Shown here in pieces: positions 1 to 10,714 of a stretch of DNA of 25,552 bases (within the stretch, counting starts at the first letter, position 1; each line of letters opens with the position of its first letter). The position numbers and the translations under genes were made by a program. The DNA comes from Smittium mucronatum (Eukaryota > Kickxellomycota > Harpellomycetes > Harpellales > Legeriomycetaceae). The notes beneath the pieces are model-generated. The model made no database searches, was not told the DNA's origin, and worked only from the letters and a program-made list of their open reading frames with translations. The stretch is taken from NCBI GenBank assembly GCA_001953115.1, contig LSSL01004543.1:1-25552 (forward strand), written 5' to 3'.

Positions 1-78
1 TTTAAAAACTTTCAAATAAAAATAGTTTTTATGTTTTGAGTATGAAAGTAAAATATTCATATGCATCTGATATTTTTT
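1..78. other. AT-rich flank, no feature seen
   Basis: This is AT-rich sequence left of the first retroposon. I see no gene, repeat or signal in it apart from its junction with the target-site duplication that begins at 79. Confidence 0.6.
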
Positions 79-93
79 AACATAATACATTGG
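79..93 (+). repeat. Left target-site duplication of retroposon copy 1
   Basis: The 15 bases AACATAATACATTGG occur here and again, identically and in the same orientation, at 728-742. They bracket the 634-bp poly(A)-ending element. A direct repeat of this length next to a poly(A) tail is the usual footprint of target-primed reverse transcription by LINE machinery. Confidence 0.9.
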
Positions 94-727
94 CCCCTAA
101 GAGTGAAATACCTTGCCGTTGTTTAGGGGCATAATAATGTACTCTTCGAAGTACACTAGACCAAAATTTTACACAGTGTTGTACTTTACTTGGTTGGATA
201 TAGTTGAGACAGCGCACAGCGATTCGGAGAACAGCTATTCCAGAAGAGGGCCATCTCGAAACAGGTGGAACCGATCGTTTAGCACAGCTGAGACATAGTC
301 TAATGCACAAGTCCAGCTTTCGACAGTCAGACGGATCTCAGCGTCTAACAGCTATTTGTAGGAAACTCATGTCGATCAATCCCAAGTTTGGGTAGGAGCC
401 TAATTTTATTAACCCTGTTAGAAGTAGGCTCTGACTAGGAGCTTAATAGCTTCAATGAACTGTTGTTCATTGACAAAGAGCTTAATTCATGACTGCACGT
501 AACCTCAGTCATCCAGCCTACTTGAAGCAATGCCAGGGGGGGTCTTTCGGTTGGTAGATTGAACCCTTTTCCCTTAGGTACGCAGCCGGTAGTCCGGCGG
601 AGGAGTTTATTGTAGTTAGAATAATAGTCTTTTCTATACAAATTTTTCTTTTTTTCACATTTTTTTAGTATAGTTTTTAATGACACTATCTTACAATAAA
701 ATTCCGTGATACAAAAAAAAAAGTAAA
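94..727 (+). mobile_element. RPX retroposon copy 1: polyadenylated, non-coding, SINE-like
   Basis: This 634-bp element is much richer in GC than its surroundings. It starts with an inverted pair (CCCCTAA at 94-100, TTAGGGG about 20 bases on). It ends with AATAAA at 695-700, about a dozen bases, then a poly(A) run at 713-722. Perfect 15-bp direct repeats flank it. Two relatives in the window (3784-4376 and 24959-25552, both minus) share nearly the whole body and the same 3' end; copy 3 is close (high eighties percent identity by eye) and copy 2 is much more diverged. Short frames occur on both strands, but changes between copies 1 and 3 do not favour third codon positions, so I read it as non-coding. 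Mobilisation by a LINE in trans is inferred. It could be a SINE, a processed copy of an unknown polyadenylated RNA, or the 3' end of a larger LINE. I did not find convincing tRNA-type A and B boxes. Confidence 0.85.
695..722 (+). promoter_or_regulatory. Poly(A) signal and poly(A) tail of retroposon copy 1
   Basis: AATAAA at 695-700 is followed by ATTCCGTGATAC and then ten A residues at 713-722. The same order (AATAAA, a dozen bases, A-run) appears on the minus strand of copies 2 and 3. This fixes the orientation of the family and shows it spread through a polyadenylated transcript. Confidence 0.8.
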
Positions 728-742
728 AACATAATACATTGG
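728..742 (+). repeat. Right target-site duplication of retroposon copy 1
   Basis: This is the exact 15-base match to 79-93. It lies directly after the poly(A) tail and a short GTAAA spacer, as expected for the 3' side of a LINE-type insertion. Confidence 0.9.
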
Positions 743-1609
743 ACTAAGAATAAATTAAAAATTTTATTAATGGTTTTTTTTATATCTTTTTATCCACTTT
801 ACCCCTATTTTTTACAAAGAGAAGACTTTTAATGCAGATTAATAATGTATCTCCGAATAGCCCAAAGAGACTAAAGCTGAACATGAATGTAAAAATAATT
901 ATCTTTTTCCTATTAGTTCGGCATCGGTTGTTCGTAAAACTCTAATCGAAACATAATATTACAATAATAATGGACTATCATCATTTTAAAGGGTTTAGTA
1001 TAATACCAACGCGATTGATGCCTTTAAAGATGATAAGTTTCGAAATTGGATATAATTTTAAATAAAAAAAAAATTCTAATTATATAAATGTTGTAAAAAT
1101 TGTTGAAATAATTGGTTATAATTCTAAAAATTCACAAATAATGTTATAATGGGTTTATTTTATGTTAAATAGTAAATTATTACTGATATAAGCTATAATT
1201 CAATGTTTAAGCAATTATAAACTTTAATTAATCATCTTCGGTACATTTAAATCATTTTTGATTAATAAATGATTTTATAAAATTTATACATGCAAATTTT
1301 TGAGTAGTTTTTCGACTAATTTTTTTTTGAAAATGAGTAAAATTTTTTTTTCCGATAGCTACTAATTATTCGTATTTTCATAATAAAAAAATTAAAAATA
1401 GTCAAAATTTTCACTAATCTATCAAAAAAATGTTTTTTTTTTCCCTTTCCTGGTCCAATTTTTTTCTTCACTCTCATTAATTCTTATTAGCTAATGAAAT
1501 ATATTAGATTTCTTAATATATCAATAATGTAAAAATATTATTCTTTAATGAAAACATTGAATCAAAAAATCAAGTCATTTTTGTACCCCCGGCCCTTAAA
1601 AGGGTTGAT

Positions 1610-1630
1610 AATTGATATAAAATATCAATT
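1610..1630. repeat. Perfect 9-bp hairpin
   Basis: AATTGATAT and its reverse complement ATATCAATT are separated by three A residues. Such short AT palindromes can arise by chance in this composition, so no function is claimed. Confidence 0.5.
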
Positions 1631-1983
1631 CATTATTTTTTGCCAATTTTTTTTAAAAGCTTTATTATTATTTTTTTATTCTTTCGGGGCTAAAAGTAAC
1701 GAAATGGAATAAACCCCACGATTCGATTTGTCATTGAAAAATTATATTTATAGACTATTAGATATATTAAAAAATCTAGAAAATTTAAATAGCTAATTTT
1801 CAGTATTTGAAGTGAGGCAGTAATTCGGGCTCAAAAAGGGTTAAAGATTAATTTCACTGGATATTTATTTTTCATTTTTTAAAACCGAAAATTCAAAAAA
1901 TAGGCTATATTTTCCATAAATCTCATAATTCGACAATATACGACGCTAAAATTATGAAATTTTATCCAAATCGGTTGTATAGA

Positions 1984-2001
1984 ATATATATATATATATA
2001 T
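1984..2001. repeat. (TA)n microsatellite
   Basis: This is an uninterrupted alternating A/T run of about nine dinucleotide units in AT-rich non-coding DNA. Confidence 0.85.
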
Positions 2002-3644
2002 TTTCATTGATCCCTGAATTTTTGATTGATCTCTTTTAAGATTAGTCAAAAGTTAAATAAAAAACTTTAAGGAATTGATTTAGCTAATATTCAAAATTAG
2101 TCGAAAGTGATTTAAAATGGTCAAATTTTACCATTATAGTCGAATTTTGTTTATTATAATTTAAATGTATAAAATATAATGGAATGATTTTCAAATAAGC
2201 GTAAATTTTTTATTTTATTTTATTAAATCCAAAAAAAATGCCATTTTTAATTTATCAAATTTATTAACATTATAATAACTTTCCACAAATTTACTCCAAT
2301 TAACAAAAAACCCGATTTTTTTATATTAATTTAATTTTTTCAAATTAAAAATTTGAAGATTTTATTCATTTGTTTAAATTTATCTAGCTATTGAAAGGAA
2401 TGTATTCTGAAACATGGAATAAAGTGAGGACCTATTAGAGCTGCATCAAAATTATAATGGAAAATGTGTAAATTGTTCGAATTTTCTCATCATCAATTTT
2501 ACACCTAAAAGCTATAATGTCAGATAAATTTACATAAAAATTTATAACATTTGATGTAAGTCTTTTCATAAATTTCAATTATATAAATATCCCCATAAAT
2601 TGCTGAATAAAGGATAAAGATCGATTATTTTAAAAAAATAATATTAAAATTAAAGATATTTTCCGATAAAACCCTATTTACTTATTCTGGCCCTTTACAA
2701 AAAAAATCGGAGTCTTTTATATTTTAGATTAAAAAAAGTAATTTAAAAAATAATCAAAATCAAAATTTATGTTTTAGTTGAAGTTCTTTTCATACATAAT
2801 AAGGGTTAACTTTTTGTGCCATAGATTAAAATTTCTAAATCACTATGCAAATTGTTTTTCTTTCTATCAACATGGATTTCTTCAGTAAATGCGTACTTAT
2901 ATTACTAAAAGCCTCCAACTAATAAAAAACTTCCTTGGTTATCTTAAAAACATGATATATTCATTTAATATGTGTCAAATATTTTCTATAAGCTATTTTT
3001 TTCGAAATAAATATAGTCTACTTAAAAGCTGGATTACTTATCTAGGAATTCATAGGTCAGTAATTAATAAAATTTCCATTATTTATCAACTCTTGATTTA
3101 ACTAAATCAGTTTTTTATTAATTAATAGATATTTCTTTAATTTAATAGAAAATTCGTAACAAATTTATTGGATTTTTCGGTTAATTGAGATATAGAATAT
3201 TGTACTTCAATTATTATTTTATTATATATTTAAAGATAAACAATTAAAAAGTAGTGAATATTTTGCAATTTATTATGTATCAAATCATTTATAAATTTAA
3301 ACTAAAGTATAAAATCTTAAATAATAATAGTTAAGCAATTAGTTAAAAGGTTTTTTAAAATTTTTACGAACTTCTAACAAAATTATTTCCATTAAATTTT
3401 GTAAAAAACACCCCATTAAACTAGTCACCATAATTGGCTCGATTTTTAAGATCGAAAATTGAAAACCATTATTTAACTATTAAAATTTTAATTAATTTTT
3501 GCACTTTAAAGGAATTAAAAACGGGGATATTTTTATTGTATTTTTGAAAAATATATGATTCCAAAAAAATTATGTTATTCAATAAATAATACCAAATATA
3601 AGTGATATATATTTATTGATATGGATGCTTATTTCAAAGTTAAT

Positions 3645-3665
3645 TTAACTCTTTCAGGACTGATG
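3645..3665 (+). repeat. TTAA-CTCTTTCAGG motif inside tract A
   Basis: TTAACTCTTTCAGGACTG also occurs at 12635 in tract B and resembles the ends at 14919, 15568, 16895 (minus) and 20874 (minus). It looks like the end of a TTAA-targeting DNA element such as a piggyBac-type MITE. Here it lies inside the A/B homology, so the insertion would predate the duplication. I could not find a matching opposite end nearby. Confidence 0.35.
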
Positions 3666-3783
3666 GCTCATAAATGACTATCATTTAATTATCAATTCTG
3701 CCATTAGGCCAGAAATAATTCCATACCATTGGTTAAATTTAGTCTTACAACCAATTTTGATGGCTAATATACACAAAAAAGAG

Positions 3784-4376
3784 TTTTTTTTTATTGTTTT
3801 TTTATCACAGAATTTTATTGTAAGATAACGTTATAAAAATTTACTAATAAAATATAATAAAAAGAAAAAGAAGTATCTAAAATACTACTATCCTCAATAC
3901 AATAGGCTCCTCTATATAATACCAGCTGCTTACGTAATGAGAAAGGGTCAATATACCAACCGAAAGACCCCCTCTGGCATTTCTTTGAGTAAGAGTATGA
4001 TTACGGTCACATGAAGTGAAGAGCTAAGTTCTTTATCAACGAAAAATAGTTCATTGAAGCTACCATGTTCCTATCCAAAGCCCAATTATAAAATAATTAA
4101 TAAAATTAGTCTCCTATTCAAAAGTGGGTTTTACGATATGACTTTCCTACAAATAGCAGCTATACGCTGAGATCTTTCTGTTTGTCAAACGCTGAAATTT
4201 TGCACTATGCACTGTCTTAGCTGTGTTAAACGACCAGTTCCTCCTGTTTAGAGATGTTCTTCTTCTTTAATAGCTGTCCAACGAATCGCCGTAAGATTTC
4301 TGCACTACTCCCTACCAAAAATAGTACAATATTACGTGGATTTTAAGTTTAGTTTAATTTGAAAATTACGATATTA
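3784..4376 (-). mobile_element. RPX retroposon copy 2 (old, diverged)
   Basis: The reverse strand carries AATAAA and an interrupted A-run (seen as T-runs at about 3784-3803), then the whole body found in copies 1 and 3. Matching landmarks include CCAACCGAAAGACCCCC, GTTCATTGAAGCTA and TTTCCTACAAATAGC on the plus strand. Clear similarity ends at about 4330. A degenerate flanking pair, GGCTAATATACAC (about 3765-3778) and AGCCAATAAACCAC (about 4377-4390), may be an eroded target-site duplication that puts the 5' end near 4376. Many substitutions and small indels mark this as the oldest of the three copies. It sits within tract A and is missing from tract B. Confidence 0.75.
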
Positions 4377-4659
4377 AGCCAATAAACCACGGGAAGTTGT
4401 TTCATAATTTGGAGTATAAAAAATACTAGAGAAAAAAATTAATCTGAAATTTGTTAATTTAAAAAATTGAAACTATTTATCCTCGACTTTTTTAGATATA
4501 ATTATAAATGAGATTATTTTTAACAAATCAGATAGAGGTTTTAATTAAGCAAAAGTGATTTAAATATAATCCTTGAAATTAGGAAATCGTTCAAGTAATT
4601 TTGAAATGGCTAAAATTATCTATATACAAAATTAGGCAAATATATAAAAAATATGTATT

Positions 4660-4725
4660 CGTATTCAGACTCTGCCATTGAGCCAATAGAAATATCAATG
4701 AGTAACGCGCCCATATACAAATTTT
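4660..4725 (+). repeat. Short partial relative of the tract A/B 3615-3780 block
   Basis: CTCTGCCATTGAGCCAATAGAA followed soon by GCCCATATACAAAT resembles TCTGCCATTAGGCCAGAAAT and GGCTAATATACACAA of tract A, with the middle missing. The match is short and could be coincidental, but the order is kept. Confidence 0.35.
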
Positions 4726-5171
4726 CTTTTTTATATTTAATTTTATATTCTTTTAATCAAAAAAAAAAGTTTTCTAGAATAGGAAACGTGGGTGTTATAA
4801 TTAGCATTAAAATTTTTTAGGGATGCTATAAATATGCACTTTTAATTTAAATTTTCCTGATGAATTAGTACTATGTTATAATAATAAGATAAACATTCAC
4901 ATTATCTGTTAAAAACCACCAGATTACTGAAACTTATTATGGAATTAAATTTATTAAATAATTATACAGATTTTTTTTATGATTAATTAAGTAAATGTAT
5001 ACATATATTTGTGATATTTATAGGTATCAGAAACGAAAATATATAATTTAGTCGTATTTCGATATTTTATAGTTGAATTAAAAAAAAATTAAGATTATGA
5101 TAAGAGCTAAAAATTCTTTCTGATTAATTAAACTGACCAATAAAAAACTCTTAAAATCTTACTGGATAAAT
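4726..5171. other. AT-rich stretch before LINE ORF1
   Basis: No gene is seen. By position it would include the 5' untranslated leader of the LINE whose first ORF appears to start at 5172, but I could not locate a 5' end or a target-site duplication. Confidence 0.4.
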
Positions 5172-6614
5172 ATGTCAAGTCAAGATAACAAATAATGCTC
5201 AAATCTAGAGTGATTGAACTAATAAAAATAGCTCCAAACAGCCTTCCGACCCAAGTTGTTCTTATTTTGCTGGAACCAATCCTAATTCACAATTAGGTGT
5301 AACTACGGACAGGAAAAAAATAAACAAATTTTTTAACAACTACAAGCCCATATCGATATTAGAAATGATGCCAGGAAAGAAAATAAAAAATAAAACTATC
5401 ATGTGCATGGGAGGAAACCCATTTAAACTCGGATGCAGGTTAGATGAATTTAACTTGAGATTGAAATTGTCATAGAAAAAATACTGGAACAAATTAACGA
5501 TATAAAAATATGCTTTGAAATAAATTTCAGAAAAAAAAATTTTTTATTCCCAAAATTCAAAGATTAAGAAAGTATGGATACTGTAAAATGTAAAGATATG
5601 TAATATAACTAGAAAAAAATAGAGCTCCTGGATACCTCGGTATACAACGAGGACTGCAAATATATAACTATACCATCTTATAATGGACTAAATATCTGGG
5701 ACGTTCCTAAAGAAGCCTATGAAAAATTGAAAAATATAGGACAGGTACTGGATATATCAGCTCTAAAACATACTAAATACAACTCATACCAATCAAAAAA
5801 TATAAAGATAATAATTAAAACAAAAAATTTAAATTAAATTCTTATATTATTGTAGTCAATGATATAAAGGTGGCCATGCTTTATAATTGGGCTAAAAGTA
5901 TATGCACATACTGTAAAGAAACCACCAATTGAAAAATAAAATTCCCTGAAATAAGATCTAAAGCCGAAAAAAATCTTTCATGAATAAGAAAAACAATCCA
6001 AAAAATACAATTTTTTTTTTGAAAAATAAATATTAAAACCGATAGAGATATAAAAAATGAAAATGAAAAATAATAATATTACTATGAGCAAGGAAGATGA
6101 TAATTTGAAAACAAGCAGACTTTAGCATAGATATACTATAACTGAGCCTGATCTAATACCTAAAACCACAAATTTAAAATATAAAACTATTAATAAAAGC
6201 TTATTTAGTCAAAATAAAACAATGGGATCTAACAAACTAAAAGACTTATCTGAAAGAGACACTGATCTTTTGAGGATAACCTCTGACAATTTTGGTTATA
6301 TAAAATCCAATCTAAGCTGTGTCAGAAAAACTATGAAAAATTAAACCACATTGGAAGAAAAAAATAAATATATGGAAAAAATAAAAAATAAAATAAGAAC
6401 TAGAGAAAAAGAAATATCCAAAGAATTCTTCAATAAAATTATAGCAGTATCTGAAGCTTCATACAAGAAAAACGAGGAAGATATGTCAAATGATGCACTC
6501 CTATCGTTAATTAATCCTAATGTATCACCTGACCTAGCAAACCTAAATCGATTATTCAAAATTTACTGTGTGACTGCAGGAAAGAAAATCGTTTTTTTAG
6601 AAAACAATTCTTAA
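5172..6614 (+). pseudogene. LINE ORF1 remnant with degenerate CCHC zinc knuckle
   Basis: ORF1 proteins of LINEs bind the element RNA and form the nucleoprotein particle needed for retrotransposition. An ATG at 5172 opens MSSQDNK and then stops. A long open stretch in another frame at 5221-5475 carries GKKIKNKTIMCMGGNPFKLG. At 5903-5944 the sequence reads C-T-Y-C, four residues, N, four positions (one a TGA stop), then F. That is exactly CX2C-X4-H-X4-C spacing with His changed to Asn and the last Cys changed to Phe, each explained by one base. The last open piece, 6351-6614, is lysine- and glutamate-rich, as expected for a charged C-terminal region. The many stops show it is dead. Calling it ORF1 rests on position ahead of ORF2 plus the knuckle. 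Confidence 0.7.
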
Positions 6615-6659
6615 GATTTACTCGGATCTATTGAGGAGAGCCAGATTTACAATATTAAC

Positions 6660-9600
6660 AAATAGAAAAAAAAATCATTTAAAAGAAAAAAAGTTTGAAA
6701 AAAAAATACAAAATATAGAAGGAAAAAAAATCAAAATAATAAAATTTAATGTAAAAGGAATTCCAAAAAACAAAAAGAAAAACAGGATTTTCCCATAAGT
6801 AAAAAAATTAATCAAATCAGAAATACTGTGCTTACAACAGATTAACATTAAAGACGCAGATAAAATTTTTTGGTTCGCTTATTGGGGGAACAAAGTTATT
6901 ATGGTCTAAATCTACAGCCACAATTTTAAACAACGAAAAATACTCGATTATATCCAATCATATATATTTCGGGGGTTTGATAAATGTTACAGATATATCC
7001 ACAACTAATAATAAACAGCTAAAAATAGCTAATATGTACTTTCCCAATAATGAAAAAGAAAGAAGAATAACTACAGAATTTCTAACCTAAAAGTTAATAA
7101 AAATATAGAGATTATTATAATGGTTGATATGAATATATTAAAAAATTAATTCAATGACATATTCCCCACAAGAATAATCATTAAAATGGATTGAGAACCT
7201 ATTGAGAACATATCCAGAAAATAACTAGCCAATACAGATTCATTAATTTAATATTAAATTTATGCCTAGTAAATCCATTTTCACTCGTGAATACTACTCA
7301 GGATAGCATAAATCTAGAATCGACAACATTCTAATGCTGGAAATCCTATAAAAAATCAAAAAAATCTTAGATATTGAATCTAATGAATTCACCGACCACA
7401 AATATAAAACGATCTAATTAGGTCAAATTAAAAGCGACCTCAAAAAATTAAACATTTGGAAACTAAATAAAAAACTCATAGTAATTTTGGTTTTATCAAA
7501 TGGAATTGATGAAAAATTAAATTCTACATGTCCATCAGTAAACGACTGGGTCATACTCAAAAATAACATCAAAAAATTATTCATGAATTACGAAGGGAAT
7601 AACATTAAAAATTCTATGTTAAAAAGCTTAGAAACCACCCATAAAATGATACTAAGAATTCTAAAAAACCCTCATACGAATATTATAAATAAACTCTTAT
7701 ATATCCAGGAAATGAAGACAAATAAAATGAAATAATTAAAATTAAAATAAATAAGCTTGATGGAATGATTTTACGCTCTATAATCAGTTGGATAGAACAT
7801 AATGAAAGATATAACAAATATATCTACGACCTACTTAAATCTATAGAAAAAAAAAGACGTTGGAGAGTTAACCAATGATAAGGGTGATAGCCTCACTGAT
7901 AGAGATGAAATAAAAAAAGAGGGACACTCTTTCTATAGAATATTGTTTCAAAAAGGCAACATAACTATACTCTGCTAATCAAAGATTTTATCCGGTATAT
8001 GTAAAAAACTTTATAGTTTAGATGCACACATGTTAGACAAAAAAATTGAGATAACGGAAACATTAAACGTAATAGGTGACTCATCTAATAAATAATCTCC
8101 AGGACCTGACGGGTTACCATTTGAACTGCATATAATATCAAAAAAAAAAAATTCCGCTTAGATAATAATTTCAATAACAAACAGGAAATGGAAAAACAGA
8201 AAAAATTTAATGAAGGATCTATAATATTGCTAATACCAAAAAGGGGAGACTTAAAAAAATAAAAAAATAAAAGCCAATAACCCTCTCTAACGCAGGTGAA
8301 AAGACATATACTAAAATTATTACTAAGAGGCCCCAAAAAGTGATAGAAAAACTAAATGATACTTTCCGATCAATATTCATTAAAAATTGAAAATTTTTAG
8401 ATAAATACTTACAGCAAATTTCCAATTTGAAAACAGTTTAATCAACTCCAATTAAACAATCGATACCTAAGTATGTTTGACCAAGAAAAATCACATGATA
8501 TATTTGATGGAGTTGTTTATTCCTGTGCTTAAAAAAAATCCGGATTTAGCCAACCATTTATTATTATGCTTAAAAATATATATTTAGGGTCAAGTATAAG
8601 GTTTTGTATAAATGGAACCCTCACCGAAGCAATAAAAACTTAACAGGGGCTCCAAAAATATGATCCCCTCTCACAATTACTGTATAATTTGATAATTGAT
8701 CCATATTTAATAAGGCTAAACAATAAAAAAAAGAGGATAACAGTGACCAACGAAAACTTCAAATATCTATGTTATGCAGATGATTTTTTGATCAGAATCA
8801 AAGACCAAGAAGATGAAAGAATAATGATGAAACCATGAATCTTCATTTGCTTGCCTCAAATGCAAAAAAAAATGATGATAAAACTATATATATCAAGATA
8901 GGAAATACAGAGCAAGGTTTATTAGACCAAAATTATTTTAATCCAACCGAAAATTTTAAATTTTTTGGGATTTTCTTCTCGTCCAAGGATTTTTCAATAA
9001 AAAAACCCAATAAGAACTTGATTTAAAATGACCAATAAAAAAAAACTATACAAAAACAGAAAACTATAAGTAAAAGAGAGAGTTTTAATAATAAACAATA
9101 CTGTACTCTCTAAACTATGGTATACTGCACACGCAATTCTATTCGACAGTCCTTTATAAAAAACGTAAAAAAAACTATAAATGACTTCATATAGAATAGT
9201 AAAAACACTCGTGTATAAATAGATAAGTTAGAACTTGATAGAAATAATAATGTGTTGGGACTATTAAATATCAACTCAAAATCAAAAAAATAGTTCTTAG
9301 TTGTAAAATGATTTTTTATTAAATAAATCCAAAATTTGAAGATATTTAGCAGCCTAAAATATTGATTCGCTAACTAAAAGATAAGAAAAGTTTGAAACAA
9401 TTATTGGATAGTTTTTAATAATACACCCCCAAAATATATCAAGAGTTTTCCATCAATATGGATCGAATAAATTAAAACGACAAAAACTATCTTCAAAGTA
9501 AAACTCTAAATAAATCAATTATTGGTCATAAAAAAGATAAAAAAATCTTGGACTGAAGATCATTTAAAAATTAATTGGAAAGATCCATAATAAAAAGGAT

Positions 9601-10390
9601 CTAAAATGGCTATTAAATAATGAAATATAAAATTGCGGAAAATTATTTGGAAAATCTCTCTTATATGAAAAGACCAATCAGACGCTATATTCACTATATA
9701 TATCGATAGGAAATATATTAAATTTACGGTAAATCGTATAATAAAATAAAAATGGTTCAATGAAGCATTCGTGGGGACTGAGAAAATATACAATGAGATT
9801 TTTTTAGAAGGAAGCTGGTCGCACATTTAATATAAAAATAAATTAATAAGAATGAAAATAGATTCAGAAAACACAAAAATGATAAGATTAGGTCCCAAAT
9901 GAAACAAAATAGGAAAAAAAGCTAATAAAAATCCAATATATAATTGGATTAAATTAAACAAGATTCATCGGAGCCAATAGTAATCAGTCTTCTATGTCTT
10001 CTATTTCACTATGCTATAATCGCTGGAGAGTGACTTAGAATATGAAATAATATATATTTAACCAATCACAAGAATTAAAAACGTGCAGATCACCGTAGGA
10101 AAAGATTCACCATATTTACTTAGGCTCTAGACGAATAAATTATTTGTGGAGACGAATAGAAAAATTCAAAACTTCAAATTCTATTATTAATGGGATACCC
10201 AATTGACTAAAAACAGAGGCAACATATAATTTACTAGAGCCAATGGAATTTTTTTTTCCAATTTTGTACATAATATATGGATTAGACATATGGAATATCA
10301 ACAGAGCAACGGCTCAAACAGTCCTATAAGAAACAAAAATAACTGGAGAAAGATTATTCAACAGATGGAAATACGACCTAAAACAATAAA
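6660..10390 (+). pseudogene. LINE ORF2 remnant: AP-endonuclease plus reverse transcriptase
   Basis: ORF2 nicks target DNA and copies the element RNA at the nick. Endonuclease motifs in order, spread over shifted frames: an IKFN start (about 6730), LCLQQ (about 6828-6842), ANMYFPN (about 7028), MVDMN for the usual GDFN (about 7120), SRIDNIL at 7313-7333, and DHK with the terminal DH pair at 7393-7398. Reverse transcriptase motifs: SPGPDGLPFEL at 8096-8128, LIPKRGDLK at about 8230-8256, KPITLSNAGEK from 8271, then one frame from 8476 to 8838 with only two stops. That frame holds DQEKSHD (normally DQEKAFD), QGLQKYDPLSQLLYN (normally QGCPLSPLLYN) and an intact YADD at 8773-8784. A post-RT region with KLWYTAHAI at about 9110 continues to about 10390. 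RT palm residues survive better than the rest by eye, but frames are broken throughout and no active enzyme is possible. Confidence 0.85.
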
Positions 10391-10714
10391 GTATAATAGA
10401 GGTTTTATCGCAATTATGAACTTAATATGATAAAAGCCTCCAATTAAAATAATCACTTTCTTGATTATTTTAAAAACACGATATACCCATTTAATATGTA
10501 TCTCTTATTCATTTTTAGTCATTATTTTAGAAAAAATTGTGGTATATTTTAAAACCGAATTACTTATTTAGGAATATATCAGTTACTAATTAACACAAGT
10601 CCTATTTAATAATAACTTGTGGAATAAATTGGTAGCTTGAAAGTTCGTTAATACTTTATGCACTATTTAAATTTAGTTTGTATTAATTAATAGTTCTTTC
10701 GGTTATTTAATTTA

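Larger units (their letters stand above)
743..2892. other. AT-rich non-coding stretch
   Basis: I see no credible gene in these 2.1 kb; stop codons are dense in all frames. It holds a (TA)n run at about 1984-2001, a small perfect hairpin at 1610-1630, and a possible TTAA-type element end at 1841-1844 (minus; reads TTAACCCTTTTTGAGC). Homopolymer runs of A and T are frequent. It is probably very old transposon debris, but nothing identifies the source. Confidence 0.6.
2893..4615 (+). repeat. Dispersed repeat tract A (homologous to tract B, 10420-12965)
   Basis: Blocks of this tract match, in the same order and strand, blocks that follow the large LINE. 2893-3145 matches about 10418-10710, 3165-3500 matches about 11935-12250, 3615-3780 matches about 12605-12775, and 4445-4615 matches about 12800-12965. 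Shared landmarks include AAAGCCTCCAA, TTTTGCAATTTATTAT and TTAACTCTTTCAGGACTG. Tract A contains a retroposon copy that B lacks. A 70-codon frame at 2889-3101 lies at its start; its counterpart in B is broken by several stops, so I do not call it a gene. The tract may be the 3' untranslated end of the LINE family plus what lay behind it, or an old segmental duplication. Confidence 0.7.
5172..10420 (+). mobile_element. Decayed two-ORF APE-type LINE (L1/Tx1-like)
   Basis: The tract has the full order of a non-LTR retrotransposon on one strand: an ORF1-like region ending in a CCHC knuckle, then AP-endonuclease motifs, then reverse transcriptase motifs, then a long C-terminal part. All frames are riddled with stops and shifts, so this is a fossil. 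The length from the ORF1 start to the last recognisable coding stretch (about 5.2 kb) is near the size of full-length L1/Tx1-type elements, so it was probably inserted whole. I infer the L1/Tx1 side from the ORF1 knuckle and the endonuclease/RT motif style; a phylogeny could move it. Tract B follows directly and may include its 3' untranslated region. Confidence 0.85.

Noticed and set aside
113..395. Overlapping plus-strand frames (113-298, 204-395) and a minus-strand frame (77-310) in the 5' half of copy 1
   Set aside because: Two overlapping frames are conserved equally well in copy 3, as expected from overall nucleotide similarity. Copy 2 breaks them, and no known motif appears.
435..686. 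83-codon minus-strand frame inside retroposon copy 1, similar to a plus-strand frame at 24977-25189
   Set aside because: It is antisense to the element's own poly(A) signal. Differences between the two copies fall about equally on all three codon positions, so protein-level selection is not shown.
1610..1630. Short AT hairpin as a terminator
   Set aside because: The stem is pure AT-biased sequence with no adjacent gene; such palindromes are common by chance here.
2889..3101. 70-codon frame at the start of tract A
   Set aside because: The homologous stretch in tract B (about 10415-10620) is full of stops, and 70 open codons are within chance for this composition and window length.
6341..6559. 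Minus-strand frame over the LINE ORF1 region
   Set aside because: It is an antisense shadow of the lysine- and glutamate-rich ORF1 remnant at 6351-6614.
8085..8425. Two minus-strand hydrophobic frames
   Set aside because: They are antisense to recognisable reverse transcriptase motifs (SPGPDG, LIPKRGD, KPITLSN) on the plus strand.
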